From the NCBI RefSeq assembly GCF_019430945.1, contig NZ_JAHYCB010000001.1, forward strand, positions 248,001 through 312,000: a stretch of 64,000 nucleotides of DNA. Direction: 5' to 3'. The notes beneath the pieces are model-generated. The model did not search any database, was not told the origin of the DNA, and worked only from the letters and a program-made list of their open reading frames with translations. A program made the translations under genes and the position numbers. The DNA is from Neorhizobium populisoli. Lineage in GTDB: Bacteria; Pseudomonadota; Alphaproteobacteria; Rhizobiales; Rhizobiaceae. Numbering within the stretch: position 1 is the stretch's first letter; each line of letters begins with the position of its first letter. Positions 49,305-58,849 of the stretch are shown in pieces.

Positions 49305-49330
49305 GGCAAGGCGGCCCTCGCCGCCTTGCC
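49305..49330 (+). other. Stable hairpin between aapJ and aapQ
   Basis: A perfect 10-bp stem, GGCAAGGCGG/CCGCCTTGCC, with a 6-base loop; A-rich, not T-rich, after it. It may protect the 3' end of the aapJ transcript so that the binding protein is made in excess. Confidence 0.65.
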
Positions 49331-49396
49331 GTACATCAAAAAATATAAAAAAACCAAAAACAAAAATGGCCAAAAGGCCAACGGGGAAAGGCAAGC

Positions 49397-50590
49397 ATGA
49401 CAGATCACGCCATACGTGTGTCATCCCATCGAGAACCGAAGGTTTCTCCCATCAACGATCCGAAGGTGCGCAGCATCTTCTTCCAGATTATGACTGCCCT
49501 CGTCGTCGTGCTGGCGGTCTGGTTCATCAGTCACAACGTTTCCGTCAACCTCGCGCGCGCCAACATCGCCTCCGGCTACGGCTTCCTTGCCGGCCGTTCC
49601 GGTTTCGACATCGGCTTCGCGATGCTGCCCTATTCGAGCGATTCGACCTATGGCGACGCGCTTGTCGTCGGACTGATCAACACGATCCTGATTGCCGTCA
49701 CCGGCATCTTCACGGCGACCATCATCGGCTTCCTCGTCGGCATCGGCCGCCTGTCCAAGAACTGGCTGATCGCCAAGCTCTGCACGGTCTATGTCGAGGT
49801 GTTTCGTAACATCCCGCCGCTGCTCGTCATCTTCTTCTGGTATTCCGGCGTTCTTTCGACGCTGCCGCAGGTGCGAGACTCGCTGAAACTGCCCTTCAGC
49901 ATGTTCCTCAACAACCGCGGCCTTGCCTTCCCGAAGCCGCTCTGGGGCGAAGGCACCTACCTTATTCCCATCACCATTCTCATCGGCATCGTCGTGACCT
50001 TCGCCATCGCCAAATGGGCGAAGAAACGGCAGATGCGCACCGGCAAGCAGTTCCACACGATTTGGGCCGGCATCGCCCTCATCGCCGGCCTGCCGATCCT
50101 CACCTTCCTGATGCTCGGCGCACCGCTGACCTTCGACTATCCGGTCGCGGGCCGGTTCAACCTGTCCGGCGGTTCGGTGATCGCTCCGGAATTCGTGGCG
50201 CTCTATCTGGCGCTGTCCTTCTACACGGCTGCGTTCATCGCGGAAATCATCCGCGCCGGCATTCGCGGCGTGCCGAAGGGGCAGTCGGAGGCTTCGTTCG
50301 CGCTCGGCCTGCAGCCGTCCTCGACGACGCGGCTGGTCGTCATTCCGCAGGCCGCCCGTATCATCATTCCGCCCCTGACGAGCCAATATCTGAACCTTAC
50401 CAAGAACTCGTCGCTCGGCGTGGCGATCGGCTTCCCCGAACTCGTTTCGACGGGCGGCACGACGATGAACCAGACGGGTCAGGCGGTGGAGGTCATCTCG
50501 ATCTGGCTCGTCGTCTATCTGACGATCAGTATCGCAACCTCGCTGTTCATGAACTGGTTCAACGCCAGGATGGCTTTGGTGGAGAGGTAA
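49397..50590 (+). CDS. aapQ: General L-amino acid ABC transporter permease AapQ
   Basis: A 397-residue inner-membrane permease. It begins with a 25-residue cytosolic tail and an N-terminal membrane segment ([14 protein letters not shown]), then several segments, with the EAA-type loop near the end ([16 protein letters not shown], about 295). As usual for AapQ/M, it is longer than the His-type permeases. The SD GGGGAAAGG lies 8 bases before the ATG, and aapM starts 4 bp after the stop. Confidence 0.95.
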   Translation: MTDHAIRVSSHREPKVSPINDPKVRSIFFQIMTALVVVLAVWFISHNVSVNLARANIASGYGFLAGRSGFDIGFAMLPYSSDSTYGDALVVGLINTILIAVTGIFTATIIGFLVGIGRLSKNWLIAKLCTVYVEVFRNIPPLLVIFFWYSGVLSTLPQVRDSLKLPFSMFLNNRGLAFPKPLWGEGTYLIPITILIGIVVTFAIAKWAKKRQMRTGKQFHTIWAGIALIAGLPILTFLMLGAPLTFDYPVAGRFNLSGGSVIAPEFVALYLALSFYTAAFIAEIIRAGIRGVPKGQSEASFALGLQPSSTTRLVVIPQAARIIIPPLTSQYLNLTKNSSLGVAIGFPELVSTGGTTMNQTGQAVEVISIWLVVYLTISIATSLFMNWFNARMALVER

Positions 50591-50594
50591 GATC

Positions 50595-51749
50595 ATGGCC
50601 GATACAAACCCCTCCTTCGTCCGGCACGAAATGCTGCCGGCACAGCCGGCGCCGATTGCCGCCGGCAATATTATCGGCTGGGTCAGGACCAACCTGCTCG
50701 CCACACCAAAGGATGTCGTTCTCACCGTCATCGCGATCATCCTGTTGGCGCTGCTGATCCCACCTGCCCTGAACTGGCTGGTGGTTCAGGCGACCTGGTT
50801 CGGTAGCGATCGCTCGGTCTGCACCACGATCGTCCAGGGCGGCATCCAGCCGGATGGCTGGAAGGGCGCCTGCTGGGCCTTCGTCAAGGATCGGTTCGTT
50901 CAGTTCCTGTTCGGGCGCTACCCGCTCGACGAACGCTGGCGTCCGATCCTCGTCACCGTGATGTTCATCGTGCTGCTGGCTCCGATGCTCATTCCGAAGG
51001 CGCCGTACAAGGGCCTGAATGCGCTGTTGCTGTTCATCGTCTTCCCGATCGTCGCCTTCTTCCTGCTGCATGGTGGTTTTGGCCTGCAGAAGGTCGAGAC
51101 GCCGCTCTGGGGCGGCCTGATGGTGACGCTCATCCTGTCCTTCGTCGGCATCGCCGTATCGTTCCCGCTCGGAACGCTGCTGGCGCTCGGCCGCCGCTCG
51201 AAAATGCCCGTCATCAAGACACTCTGCGTCACCTTCATCGAGGTGATTCGAGGCGTGCCGCTCATTACCGTTCTGTTCATGGCGAACGTGATGCTGCCGC
51301 TCTTCCTGCCGACCGGCTGGACGATCGACAACTTCCTTCGGGCGCTCGTGGCCGTTGCCCTGTTTGCCTCCGCCTATATGGCGGAAGTCATCCGCGGCGG
51401 CCTGCAGGCGATCCCCAAGGGACAGTCAGAAGGTGCGGATTCGCTCGGGCTCGGCTACTGGCAGAAGATGCGGCTGATCATCCTGCCGCAGGCAATCAAG
51501 CTGGTCATTCCGGGCATCGTCAACACGTTCATCGGCCTGTTCAAGGATACTTCGCTCGTGTCGATCATCGGCATGTTCGACCTCTTGAACATCATCCGCC
51601 TGAACTTCACCGATACGACCTGGATCACGCCGGTGACGCCGATCACCGGCCTGATCTTCGCAGGCATCATCTACTGGATCTTCTGCTTCAGCATGTCGCG
51701 CTATTCCGCTTTTATGGAACGGCATCTCGACACGGCTCACAAGCGCTGA
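50595..51749 (+). CDS. aapM: General L-amino acid ABC transporter permease AapM
   Basis: A 384-residue permease partner of AapQ. The membrane segments are in the order typical of HisM-like proteins, with the EAA loop [21 protein letters not shown] near 275-295. It starts 4 bp after aapQ, preceded by GGAGAGG. aapP is 30 bp downstream. Confidence 0.95.
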   Translation: MADTNPSFVRHEMLPAQPAPIAAGNIIGWVRTNLLATPKDVVLTVIAIILLALLIPPALNWLVVQATWFGSDRSVCTTIVQGGIQPDGWKGACWAFVKDRFVQFLFGRYPLDERWRPILVTVMFIVLLAPMLIPKAPYKGLNALLLFIVFPIVAFFLLHGGFGLQKVETPLWGGLMVTLILSFVGIAVSFPLGTLLALGRRSKMPVIKTLCVTFIEVIRGVPLITVLFMANVMLPLFLPTGWTIDNFLRALVAVALFASAYMAEVIRGGLQAIPKGQSEGADSLGLGYWQKMRLIILPQAIKLVIPGIVNTFIGLFKDTSLVSIIGMFDLLNIIRLNFTDTTWITPVTPITGLIFAGIIYWIFCFSMSRYSAFMERHLDTAHKR

Positions 51750-51779
51750 TCCTGAAAGCAAGATTACAAGGGGAAAAAC

Positions 51780-52553
51780 ATGGCTGAAGCCCAACCCAAG
51801 AAAATGACCGTCTCCACCACCGACGTTGCCGTCGAAATCACCGGCATGAACAAGTGGTATGGCGATTTCCACGTGCTGCGCGACATTAACCTCAAGGTGA
51901 TGAAGGGCGAGCGCATTGTCATCGCCGGCCCGTCGGGCTCCGGCAAGTCGACGATGATCCGCTGCATCAACCGGCTCGAGGAACATCAGGCCGGCAAGAT
52001 CGTCGTCGACGATATCGAGCTTACCAACGACCTGAAGAAGATCGATGAAGTGCGCCGCGAAGTAGGCATGGTATTCCAGCACTTCAACCTCTTCCCGCAT
52101 CTGACGATCCTGGAAAACTGCACGCTGGCACCGATCTGGGTGCGCAAGATGCCGAAGAAGGAAGCGGAAGAAGTGGCGATGCACTATCTGAAGCGCGTCA
52201 AGATTCCGGAACAGGCGAACAAATATCCGGGCCAGCTTTCCGGCGGTCAGCAGCAGCGCGTGGCAATCGCCCGCTCGCTCTGCATGAAACCGAAGATCAT
52301 GCTGTTCGACGAGCCAACCTCGGCTCTCGACCCGGAAATGGTCAAGGAAGTCCTGGATACGATGGTATCGCTCGCCGAAGAAGGCATGACCATGCTTTGC
52401 GTCACCCACGAAATGGGCTTCGCGCGCCAGGTTGCCAACCGCGTCATCTTCATGGACCAAGGCCAGATCGTCGAACAGAACTCGCCGGCCGAGTTCTTCG
52501 ACAATCCGCAACACGAGCGCACCAGGCTCTTCCTCAGCCAGATCCTGCACTGA
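51780..52553 (+). CDS. aapP: General L-amino acid ABC transporter ATPase AapP
   Basis: A 257-residue ABC ATPase. Walker [10 protein letters not shown] (about 53), signature [13 protein letters not shown] (about 150-162), Walker [15 protein letters not shown] (about 173-186), and His in VTHEMGFA (about 205). It energises AapQM. A 23-residue N-terminal extension precedes the conserved part. It is the last gene of the operon, ended by a terminator. Confidence 0.97.
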   Translation: MAEAQPKKMTVSTTDVAVEITGMNKWYGDFHVLRDINLKVMKGERIVIAGPSGSGKSTMIRCINRLEEHQAGKIVVDDIELTNDLKKIDEVRREVGMVFQHFNLFPHLTILENCTLAPIWVRKMPKKEAEEVAMHYLKRVKIPEQANKYPGQLSGGQQQRVAIARSLCMKPKIMLFDEPTSALDPEMVKEVLDTMVSLAEEGMTMLCVTHEMGFARQVANRVIFMDQGQIVEQNSPAEFFDNPQHERTRLFLSQILH

Positions 52554-52576
52554 GGACAGCAATAGACCGATACTTG

Positions 52577-52601
52577 AAAGGGCGCCATTGGCGCCCTTTT
52601 T
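52577..52601 (+). terminator. Rho-independent terminator after aapP
   Basis: A 10-bp stem, AAAGGGCGCC/GGCGCCCTTT, with a 3-base loop and a T run. The A run before it lets it also act for the convergent gene at 52604. Confidence 0.85.
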
Positions 52602-52603
52602 CG

Positions 52604-53260
52604 TTACCAGGTAAAGGAATAGCGCGCCTTGACGCTGGTAACCGGATCCGAGGCGTCCATACTGCTGTCGAGCGAGCCCGTCACAGTCATGTATTCGCCT
52701 ATCTGCTGCTCCAGCCCGATGCCGGCGCCGATGGTGGCAAAGCTATCGCTGGCGCTTGCCCGCCCCATCAATGAGGTGCCGGTCGAACCATGCGTCAGTC
52801 GAACGGATTGGTTCGCGTCGATGCCCGCCCACTCGCCTGAGACACCATCATACCGCATCGTGTAGCTGCTGTTCCGCTCAAGATCGAGCGACGGCGTGGC
52901 AAACTCCTTTTCATAATAGTTCATGCTGATCGCCGCGCTGCCGGTGTTTCCGTCGAAATCCAGACCGACACCTCGACGCATCTCCGAAACTGTCGTTTTC
53001 ACCTTGCTCGTGACGAAACTGCTCCAGAAGCGGATCGGCGTATCGATGGGTGCCCCGCCCTTCGTCGCATTCATGCCGAACGAAATGCCCGCCTCGGCTT
53101 CAAGCCGGGTCGGCAATTGCATGCCGAGCCTGATAGAGTAGCTGGTGTCCGAATTCTTGGTGGGCTGCCAGATCAGAGGTCTTTCGGCGGCAGACCCTGA
53201 GGTTGCGACAAAGAATAAAGCAAGCGCACTCGCGGCAGCGATGAACTGAATTTTTTCCAT
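52604..53260 (-). CDS. Possible secreted/outer-membrane barrel protein, unassigned
   Basis: A 218-residue protein with a good signal peptide (IQFIAAASALALFFVATSGSAA, split here to show the AxA end) and a mature part full of alternating short strands (SYSIRLGMQLPTRLEAEAGISF, TVTGSLDSSMDAS). It ends in FTW, as outer-membrane barrels do. I do not recognise a family. It could be a small barrel or a periplasmic protein. The ATG at 53260 is preferred over 53278 because it starts the signal peptide. Confidence 0.6.
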   Translation of the reverse strand: MEKIQFIAAASALALFFVATSGSAAERPLIWQPTKNSDTSYSIRLGMQLPTRLEAEAGISFGMNATKGGAPIDTPIRFWSSFVTSKVKTTVSEMRRGVGLDFDGNTGSAAISMNYYEKEFATPSLDLERNSSYTMRYDGVSGEWAGIDANQSVRLTHGSTGTSLMGRASASDSFATIGAGIGLEQQIGEYMTVTGSLDSSMDASDPVTSVKARYSFTW

Positions 53261-53631
53261 GATATTCGACCGGTCCACTTGGAGGCGACGCGAACTACCA
53301 GCCCCAAAGCCCGTAAGTTCGTATAAATTGAAGTCGTTCGAATCTGCCCGAATGACATCAGCGCGGGGTGGTGGCGCGGTGCGAAAACTTATACAGGAAT
53401 GCGGCCTTTCCGAATCCGGACCGTGACGAAAATGCGATTTATAAAATGAGCATCTGATTGGATAAGTGGCTCGTGCTTGCCATGGTGTAGCGGCGTCGAT
53501 TTGAATAAATTTTCAATTAGCCCATAATCAGCGTAAATTTACCGTTTTCGCGACTAAAATACGGTTCTCTGACCAGCTTCGCTTTAGACAGACAGATATC
53601 TGCATGTATCGAATACCAGATCGAGGACACG
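53261..53631. other. AT-rich intergenic region before the capsule-export genes
   Basis: About 370 bp, clearly richer in A/T than most of the window, particularly 53440-53630. It contains a perfect 10-bp palindrome GTAAATTTAC at 53533-53542. No KpsM-like permease gene or other credible gene is present here. Confidence 0.5.
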
Positions 53632-54288
53632 ATGATAAAGCTTGAGCGGGCGACAAAACACGTCAAGTTGAAAGGGTTGTCCAAACCAATCATCGACGAC
53701 GTCTCTTTTGTCATACCGCGCGGAAAGAGCGTTGGGTTGCTTGGGCGCAATGGCGCAGGCAAATCCACGCTATTGCAATTGATTGCCGGCACCCAGAATC
53801 TCGACAGCGGTCGCATCATTCGGCAAGGTAAAATCTCTTGGCCGCTGGGCTTTCAGGGAAGCTTTCAAGGCGCCCTGTCTGGAGAGCAGAACGTACGATT
53901 CGTCGCGCGAATCTATGGGGTCGAAAGCGAAGAACTGGTGGCTTACGTTGCCGATTTCGCGGAATTAGGGCCGTTTTTCCACGCCCCGGTCCAGACCTAT
54001 TCTTCAGGGATGAAGGCAAGGCTCGCCTTTGGGGTCAGCATGGGGATCAAATTCGATTATTATCTCGTTGACGAGATTACGGCGGTCGGCGATACAAATT
54101 TTAAACGGAAATCGCAAACAGTCTTTAGGGAGCGTTTAGCGAATTCTGATGTGATTATGGTATCCCATAGCGGGGGGACTCTCAGAGAATATTGCACATC
54201 GGGTATTGTTCTCGAAAAAGGCAAATTGACGTATTATAGTGAACTCTCGGATGCGATAAGTATTCACGAACAGAATATGCGGGGTTAA
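53632..54288 (+). CDS. Polysaccharide export ABC ATPase, KpsT/RkpS-like
   Basis: A 218-residue ATPase with the shape of capsule export ATPases. Walker A GRNGAGKST (about 43-51), the signature YSSGMKARLAFG (about 123-134) and Walker B YYLVDEITAV (about 143). The short length and the SGMKARL signature are typical of KpsT/RfbB-type proteins. It should pair with a KpsM permease, but none is adjacent. Its codons are AT-richer than the neighbours. The RkpR/KpsE-like gene starts 4 bp after it. Confidence 0.85.
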   Translation: MIKLERATKHVKLKGLSKPIIDDVSFVIPRGKSVGLLGRNGAGKSTLLQLIAGTQNLDSGRIIRQGKISWPLGFQGSFQGALSGEQNVRFVARIYGVESEELVAYVADFAELGPFFHAPVQTYSSGMKARLAFGVSMGIKFDYYLVDEITAVGDTNFKRKSQTVFRERLANSDVIMVSHSGGTLREYCTSGIVLEKGKLTYYSELSDAISIHEQNMRG

Positions 54289-54292
54289 TAGG

Positions 54293-55663
54293 TTGGCTGA
54301 GCAACTTCAGGCAAGAACGTCGGGTTTAGGCGTAGACGGAAAATTTGAGGCTCCAGGCCACCCCGAACATAAGCGAAAACACCTGCAGCTTTTGGACAAC
54401 CTTTTTAATAAAAAGATTGTCCAGCTTCCGAATCCACAAAGGGAGAAAGTCGACCCCAAAGGTCCGGCGACCTCTCCGGCTAAGAAGATCGAAATTGATG
54501 CCAATGGCGCGAATGTAGCTGAAAAGCCGGCGAGCCGTTGGAAATTTCGGCACACGGTCATCGCTATGACCTTCATGGTCATGGTGGCATTACCAACCAC
54601 GCTTGCGTCGCTGTATTTAGCGTTTATCGCTGCTAATCAGTATCATAGCTCTGCCTCTTTTTCCGTACGCAGCATTTCAGCCGCGCAGGCGTCGGACATT
54701 CTCGGCATGTTTTCTCAGGCTTCGGCTGGAAGCACGATTTCGGACTCTTACGTTCTGCTTGACTTCATCATGAGTGAAAAGATGGTGCAAGCTGCCGATA
54801 AACTGTTCGATCTGGAAAACATGTACGCGCCCCGCGGTTTCGACTTTTTCTATGGTATTCGCAAGGATCTCCCCATAGAAGACAAACTGCGTTATTGGCG
54901 CAGTATTATAACGGTCGATTTCGATCATGCTTCCGGCATTATGAACCTAACCGTCAATGCATTTACACCAGAAGATTCTCAGAAGGTTGCCGGCTTTATT
55001 ATCCAGAGCAGTGAACGGCTGATCAACGACCTTTCGCTTACCGGTCGTAACGAAATGCTCAAGGTGGCTCAGATTGAAGTCAGCCTCGCCGAAGCTCGCC
55101 TTTCCGACGCACGCGATGCCATACGCAGCTATCGTGACGTTTCCCAGGAAGCAGATCCCGTAGAGGGTGCCAAGCTGGCAACGCAAATCGTGGCATCCCT
55201 GGAGCAGCAACTGGTCAAACTGCAGACTGAAATGTCGACTGCATTGACCCAGATGGGCGAGGATACACCACGTATCCGAGTTATGCGGTCGCAAATCGAC
55301 AGCCTGCAAAAGCAGCTCACCCAGGAAAGACAAAGACTCGGCAGCGGGATTGCTCCCAAGCAGGGCAGGAACGCAACGGACTCTGCTTCCGGCGTGGCCG
55401 GACGGCTCCAGCAGTACGACAAGCTCGAAACGCAGCGGGAATTCGCAGAACGCGCCTATACATCGTCGCTTGCCGCGCTTGAGAGAGCTCGCGTCGATGC
55501 GAACGCCAAGCAGCGTTACCTTGCCGTCTTCATCAACCCCACCCTATCCGAATTGGCGCAGTATCCGCATCGCTTCCTGAACTCGCTGCTTGTTCTGCTG
55601 GGTACATTGCTGATCTGGTCGGTCGCAGTCATGGGATATTACAATATTCGAGACCGCAATTAA
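54293..55663 (+). CDS. Capsule export inner-membrane protein, KpsE/RkpR-like
   Basis: A 456-residue protein of the PCP-3 (KpsE/CtrB) type. A cytosolic N-terminus of about 85 residues is followed by a first membrane segment (VIAMTFMVMVALPTTLASLY), a large periplasmic domain with long coiled coils (VSLAEARLSDARDAIRSY, then SLEQQLVKLQTEM) and a C-terminal membrane segment (LLVLLGTLLIWSVAVMGY). The start is a TTG at 54293, 4 bp after the KpsT-like stop; no better start was found. It would bridge the inner membrane to an outer-membrane channel. Confidence 0.85.
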   Translation: MAEQLQARTSGLGVDGKFEAPGHPEHKRKHLQLLDNLFNKKIVQLPNPQREKVDPKGPATSPAKKIEIDANGANVAEKPASRWKFRHTVIAMTFMVMVALPTTLASLYLAFIAANQYHSSASFSVRSISAAQASDILGMFSQASAGSTISDSYVLLDFIMSEKMVQAADKLFDLENMYAPRGFDFFYGIRKDLPIEDKLRYWRSIITVDFDHASGIMNLTVNAFTPEDSQKVAGFIIQSSERLINDLSLTGRNEMLKVAQIEVSLAEARLSDARDAIRSYRDVSQEADPVEGAKLATQIVASLEQQLVKLQTEMSTALTQMGEDTPRIRVMRSQIDSLQKQLTQERQRLGSGIAPKQGRNATDSASGVAGRLQQYDKLETQREFAERAYTSSLAALERARVDANAKQRYLAVFINPTLSELAQYPHRFLNSLLVLLGTLLIWSVAVMGYYNIRDRN

Positions 55664-55760
55664 GCTGGCGGATATTCCTTCCTGACAAGCGCCCACGCAT
55701 ATGAACCCATGCGTGGGCGCTGCGCATTCATGGGTATTGGCTGAAGTAGATTGATCAAGG

Positions 55761-57068
55761 ATGCAGAACGCCCCGTTTGATAGCATGGCCGAGCGTGTCG
55801 ATCTGGCAGGCAGGAAAGTCTTCGCCTTTCAGATTCGCCGATGGAAGCAGGCGATCCTCAATTCCTATTTTCCCCGGACGAATTTCAGCTATCTGCCACT
55901 CTATGTCAGCGACAAGGCGTTTTTTCTCGACTGGGCGCAGGCCATCGAAGACGAAGAGAATCCGGTTCTCCTGACATGGGGGAATAACGTCTCGCCGGCG
56001 GTCGTCGGGTTCGCTCGAGACAACAGGATACCGCTGTGCTTTCTGGAAGACGGGTTCATTCGCTCGCTTGTGCCCAATGCGAGCCACAGCCTGCCGTTTT
56101 CACTGACGCTGGACGGGCGGGCGCCCTATTTCGACAGTCGCTCGTCTTCCGATCTTGAGATCATTCTTTCCAATTGCGATTTCGAGGCCGACCAAGTCCT
56201 GATGAGCCGCGCCCGCAAAGGGATTGCCGAACTTCTTTCCTCCGGCCTGAGCAAATATAATTCGGGTGACGATACCGTACCGCCACCTGAAACCACACCG
56301 GCGAGCCCGCGGCGCAGGATCCTCGTCATCGGCCAGGTCGAGGATGACGCATCCATTCGGTTCGGCTGTGACCGCAAGATCGACAATAACGACGTCGTGC
56401 GGCTGGCAGCGCAGGAAAACCCAGATTGCGACATTCTCTACAAGCCGCATCCCGATGTCCTGAACGGCGTTCGCAGACGCCTTTCCAATCCCGCCGACGT
56501 CGCGCATGTCTGCCACATCCTTATCGGCAAGGCGCCTCTGCCCGAGGTGCTTCGCACGGTGGATCATGTTTACACGATAACCTCACTGGGGGGCTTCGAA
56601 GCGCTGCTGCGCGGGATTCCGGTGACGCTTCTCGGCTGCCCGTTCTACGCTGGATGGGGTTTGACGGATGATCGCCAAGCCAATTCGCGAAGAAAGCGCA
56701 GATTGAGTATCGACGAGGTGTTCGCAGCCGCCTATCTGCTTTACCCACGCTATTTCGACCCGGTAAGCGGTGAAGAGGCGACGTTTGAGGAATGCCTCAG
56801 CACGACTGCGCGCTGGCGGCGGGACGGAATGCCGCAAAGCCAGATTCTACCTGTTCCAACGCCCACCAAACCGGGTTTCGCAATCACGGGCTCTTACGGC
56901 CTGCTTGGATGGCGTCATCTCATGACCTGGCCGCTGGCAAATCTGATCGCGCGAGTCGGCGATCAAACCGATGCCGAAGCGTTCAAGACCAATCCGATCG
57001 TATTTTTTCGGGAGCTTTCGAATGCGCGCCTCAGAAAGCTGGGACGCATTCTCTATCCATTCGACTAA
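55761..57068 (+). CDS. Capsule polysaccharide biosynthesis protein, KpsC/RkpZ-like
   Basis: A 435-residue soluble protein of the capsule_synth family, likely a Kdo-transfer enzyme that builds the lipid-linked Kdo primer. It has the motif EDGFIRSL (about 96), ILVIGQVEDDASIRFG (about 190), YKPHPD (about 235), TSLGGFEALLRG (about 273) and GCPFYAGWGLTDDR (about 290). It has one catalytic unit rather than the two of E. coli KpsC, as in rhizobial RkpZ/LpsZ. It ends 15 bp before tRNA-Arg. Confidence 0.85.
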   Translation: MQNAPFDSMAERVDLAGRKVFAFQIRRWKQAILNSYFPRTNFSYLPLYVSDKAFFLDWAQAIEDEENPVLLTWGNNVSPAVVGFARDNRIPLCFLEDGFIRSLVPNASHSLPFSLTLDGRAPYFDSRSSSDLEIILSNCDFEADQVLMSRARKGIAELLSSGLSKYNSGDDTVPPPETTPASPRRRILVIGQVEDDASIRFGCDRKIDNNDVVRLAAQENPDCDILYKPHPDVLNGVRRRLSNPADVAHVCHILIGKAPLPEVLRTVDHVYTITSLGGFEALLRGIPVTLLGCPFYAGWGLTDDRQANSRRKRRLSIDEVFAAAYLLYPRYFDPVSGEEATFEECLSTTARWRRDGMPQSQILPVPTPTKPGFAITGSYGLLGWRHLMTWPLANLIARVGDQTDAEAFKTNPIVFFRELSNARLRKLGRILYPFD

Positions 57069-57082
57069 AAATCAGCCGAGAA

Positions 57083-57159
57083 TGGCGACCCCTGCAGGAC
57101 TCGAACCTGCGACCTGCTGCTTAGAAGGCAGCTGCTCTATCCAGTTGAGCTAAGGGGCC
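57083..57159 (-). tRNA. tRNA-Arg (TCT)
   Basis: A 77-base cloverleaf with 3' CCA encoded. Acceptor GGCCCCT pairs with AGGGGTC, the anticodon loop is CTTCTAA (anticodon TCT) and the T loop TTCGAGT is present. It lies 15 bp after the KpsC-like gene on the opposite strand. Confidence 0.96.
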
Positions 57160-57193
57160 GATCTTTTGCGCCGGGGAAGCCAGGCGCCGATCG

Positions 57194-57499
57194 TCAATGC
57201 GTCCAGGGCTGGATGCGGTTGAATTTGAAGTTATCCGTATAGGAAACGACCTGACGGTTGGCTTCCTTCGGCTGGATGACGCGATACTCGATGCCTTCGC
57301 GTTCGGCATAAGCAACGGCCAGTTCAAGCGTTTCGAAGGTCAGGCGAAGCTGCTGCTTCATGTCACCGGAAGATGTGTAGCCGAGGATCGGGTCGATACG
57401 ACGCGGCTGCTCCTGGTCAAATTCCAGAACCCAAAGATGGGTCTTGGCTTTGCCGGACTGCATGGCGGTCTTGGCGGGACGAAAAATCTTGGCTGCCAT
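57194..57499 (-). CDS. Complex I accessory subunit, NDUFS4-like (ETC complex I subunit family)
   Basis: A 101-residue protein matching the bacterial NDUFS4/18-kDa-type accessory subunit: AKIFRPAKTAMQSGKAKTH at the N-terminus, WVLEFDQEQPRRIDPILGYT, and DNFKFNRIQPWTH at the end. In alphaproteobacteria this subunit attaches to NADH:quinone oxidoreductase. The start at 57499 begins the conserved MAAKIFRP; the SD is weak. It lies between two tRNA genes on the same strand. Confidence 0.92.
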   Translation of the reverse strand: MAAKIFRPAKTAMQSGKAKTHLWVLEFDQEQPRRIDPILGYTSSGDMKQQLRLTFETLELAVAYAEREGIEYRVIQPKEANRQVVSYTDNFKFNRIQPWTH

Positions 57500-57551
57500 T
57501 CCTGAAACGCTCCATTGGGATGGATCGTCTGTGCGGCGCCCCTGGAAAACG

Positions 57552-57628
<77 letters not shown>

Positions 57629-57730
57629 TTCCTACGTTGGTTGCGAGATACACGGTTCCCTTTTACCTCGCAACAGCAAAATAAACCTTTCTGCCATCTG
57701 CAGAAAATTCGCTGGGGATCAATCCGAAAG

Positions 57731-58243
57731 TTATGGGCTGCCGATGCGCTTGGAGACCACCTTGTCGCCGGTCTTAATGCCAAGCGCCTTGGCGCGACCG
57801 GCATTGATCTCCAGCACGAATTTCACCGGTCCGTGCGAATCAATCACGTCGCGCGAGAACGGCACGGCATTTTCGCCGATGTGCGAAATCGTGCCGTCAC
57901 CCTGGATGAACAGCATATCGAGTGGCAGGATGGTGTTTTCCATCCACATGGAGACCGGCCGGGCCATGCCGAAGTCGAACAGCATTCCGTGATCCGGCGC
58001 CATTTCCTTGCGATACATCAGGCCGTGTTCGCGCTGCGCGTCCGTGAGGGCAAGTTCGATCGAGAACTTGTAGGTCTGCCCTGCCGCAGTCTTGATCGAT
58101 AGCTCGTCGCGGGGGAAAGTCATTTCCTGCTGCGCGACCGCAGTTCCGGCTGAAAGTCCGGCCAAAAGCAGAAAAAGTGCTGCCACAGCACTCCTGAATG
58201 CTGCCAACCGCTTAAAAATGAAGAATTTTGAATTTTCGAACAT
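57731..58243 (-). CDS. DUF192-family secreted protein
   Basis: A 170-residue protein with a signal peptide (about 1-36, ending GTAVAQ) and a DUF192 domain: LALTDAQREHGLMYRKEMAPDHGMLF, then VSMWMENTILPLDMLFI and a C-terminal GIKTGDKVV. The domain is thought to be periplasmic; its function is unknown. In-frame ATGs at 58282 and 58255 would lengthen the N-terminus. Single gene. Confidence 0.9.
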   Translation of the reverse strand: MFENSKFFIFKRLAAFRSAVAALFLLLAGLSAGTAVAQQEMTFPRDELSIKTAAGQTYKFSIELALTDAQREHGLMYRKEMAPDHGMLFDFGMARPVSMWMENTILPLDMLFIQGDGTISHIGENAVPFSRDVIDSHGPVKFVLEINAGRAKALGIKTGDKVVSKRIGSP

Positions 58244-58400
58244 GAGATGAACCATATGCAAGCCGGTTGTCGTCGGCGCCAATATGGCTGGCTTCCGGTG
58301 CCCTGTCGATTCTCTTTCGGCCGGGAATGCCGAGCGGTTTGACGCGGAACTTCCCTCTCACCGCTTCGTTACTGTCGGACGCCAACCGAGGTAACCTCCC

Positions 58401-58847
58401 ATGCTCAGATTTGCAGGACTGACCGCAGCAGCCTTAGGGCTGACCGCGGCTGTCGCATTGGCTCAGGCTCCACCGACAGAGCCCTCGCCGCTTCCGCCGG
58501 CGCCGCCGGAAATCAACAAGGACAATCCTCCGCCACCCCCTCCTCCGCCGGGGCCACGAGGGCCAGAAAGCGCCGAAGGCAAGGATGAATGGCGGATGCA
58601 TCCGCGCGGCGACCGCCCACCACCGCCGCCGAAGGCTGCACATTTCCATGTGCGGATCGGCGATGCGCGCATCGATCTGAAATGTGCAGACGACGAACCG
58701 ATGAAGGCATGCGCCGACCTGCTTCTGCAGATTATCGACCGAGCCAATGCGTCATCTGCGAACGAATCATCCGACGACAAAAACCGGGATCGAGACCGCG
58801 ATTACGACCGCGGCCGTGATCGTTACGACCGTTACAACAGGGGATAG
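58401..58847 (+). CDS. Secreted Pro-rich protein with an Asp/Arg repeat tail
   Basis: A 148-residue protein. The signal peptide is at 1-21 (ending ALAQ), then a proline-rich stretch (about 25-80) with eight consecutive Pro, a short globular middle (FHVRIGDARIDLKCADDEPMKACADLLLQII), and a C-terminal tail of Asp/Arg/Tyr repeats from about 127. It probably sits in the periplasm. No family recognised. The SD GAGG lies 9 bases before the ATG. The next gene starts 2 bp after its stop. Confidence 0.8.
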   Translation: MLRFAGLTAAALGLTAAVALAQAPPTEPSPLPPAPPEINKDNPPPPPPPPGPRGPESAEGKDEWRMHPRGDRPPPPPKAAHFHVRIGDARIDLKCADDEPMKACADLLLQIIDRANASSANESSDDKNRDRDRDYDRGRDRYDRYNRG

Positions 58848-58849
58848 AT

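Noticed and set aside
57083..57159. tRNA-Arg as an attachment site for the capsule genes
   Set aside because: No duplicate of the tRNA end was found near the left side of the AT-rich patch, and there is no integrase gene.
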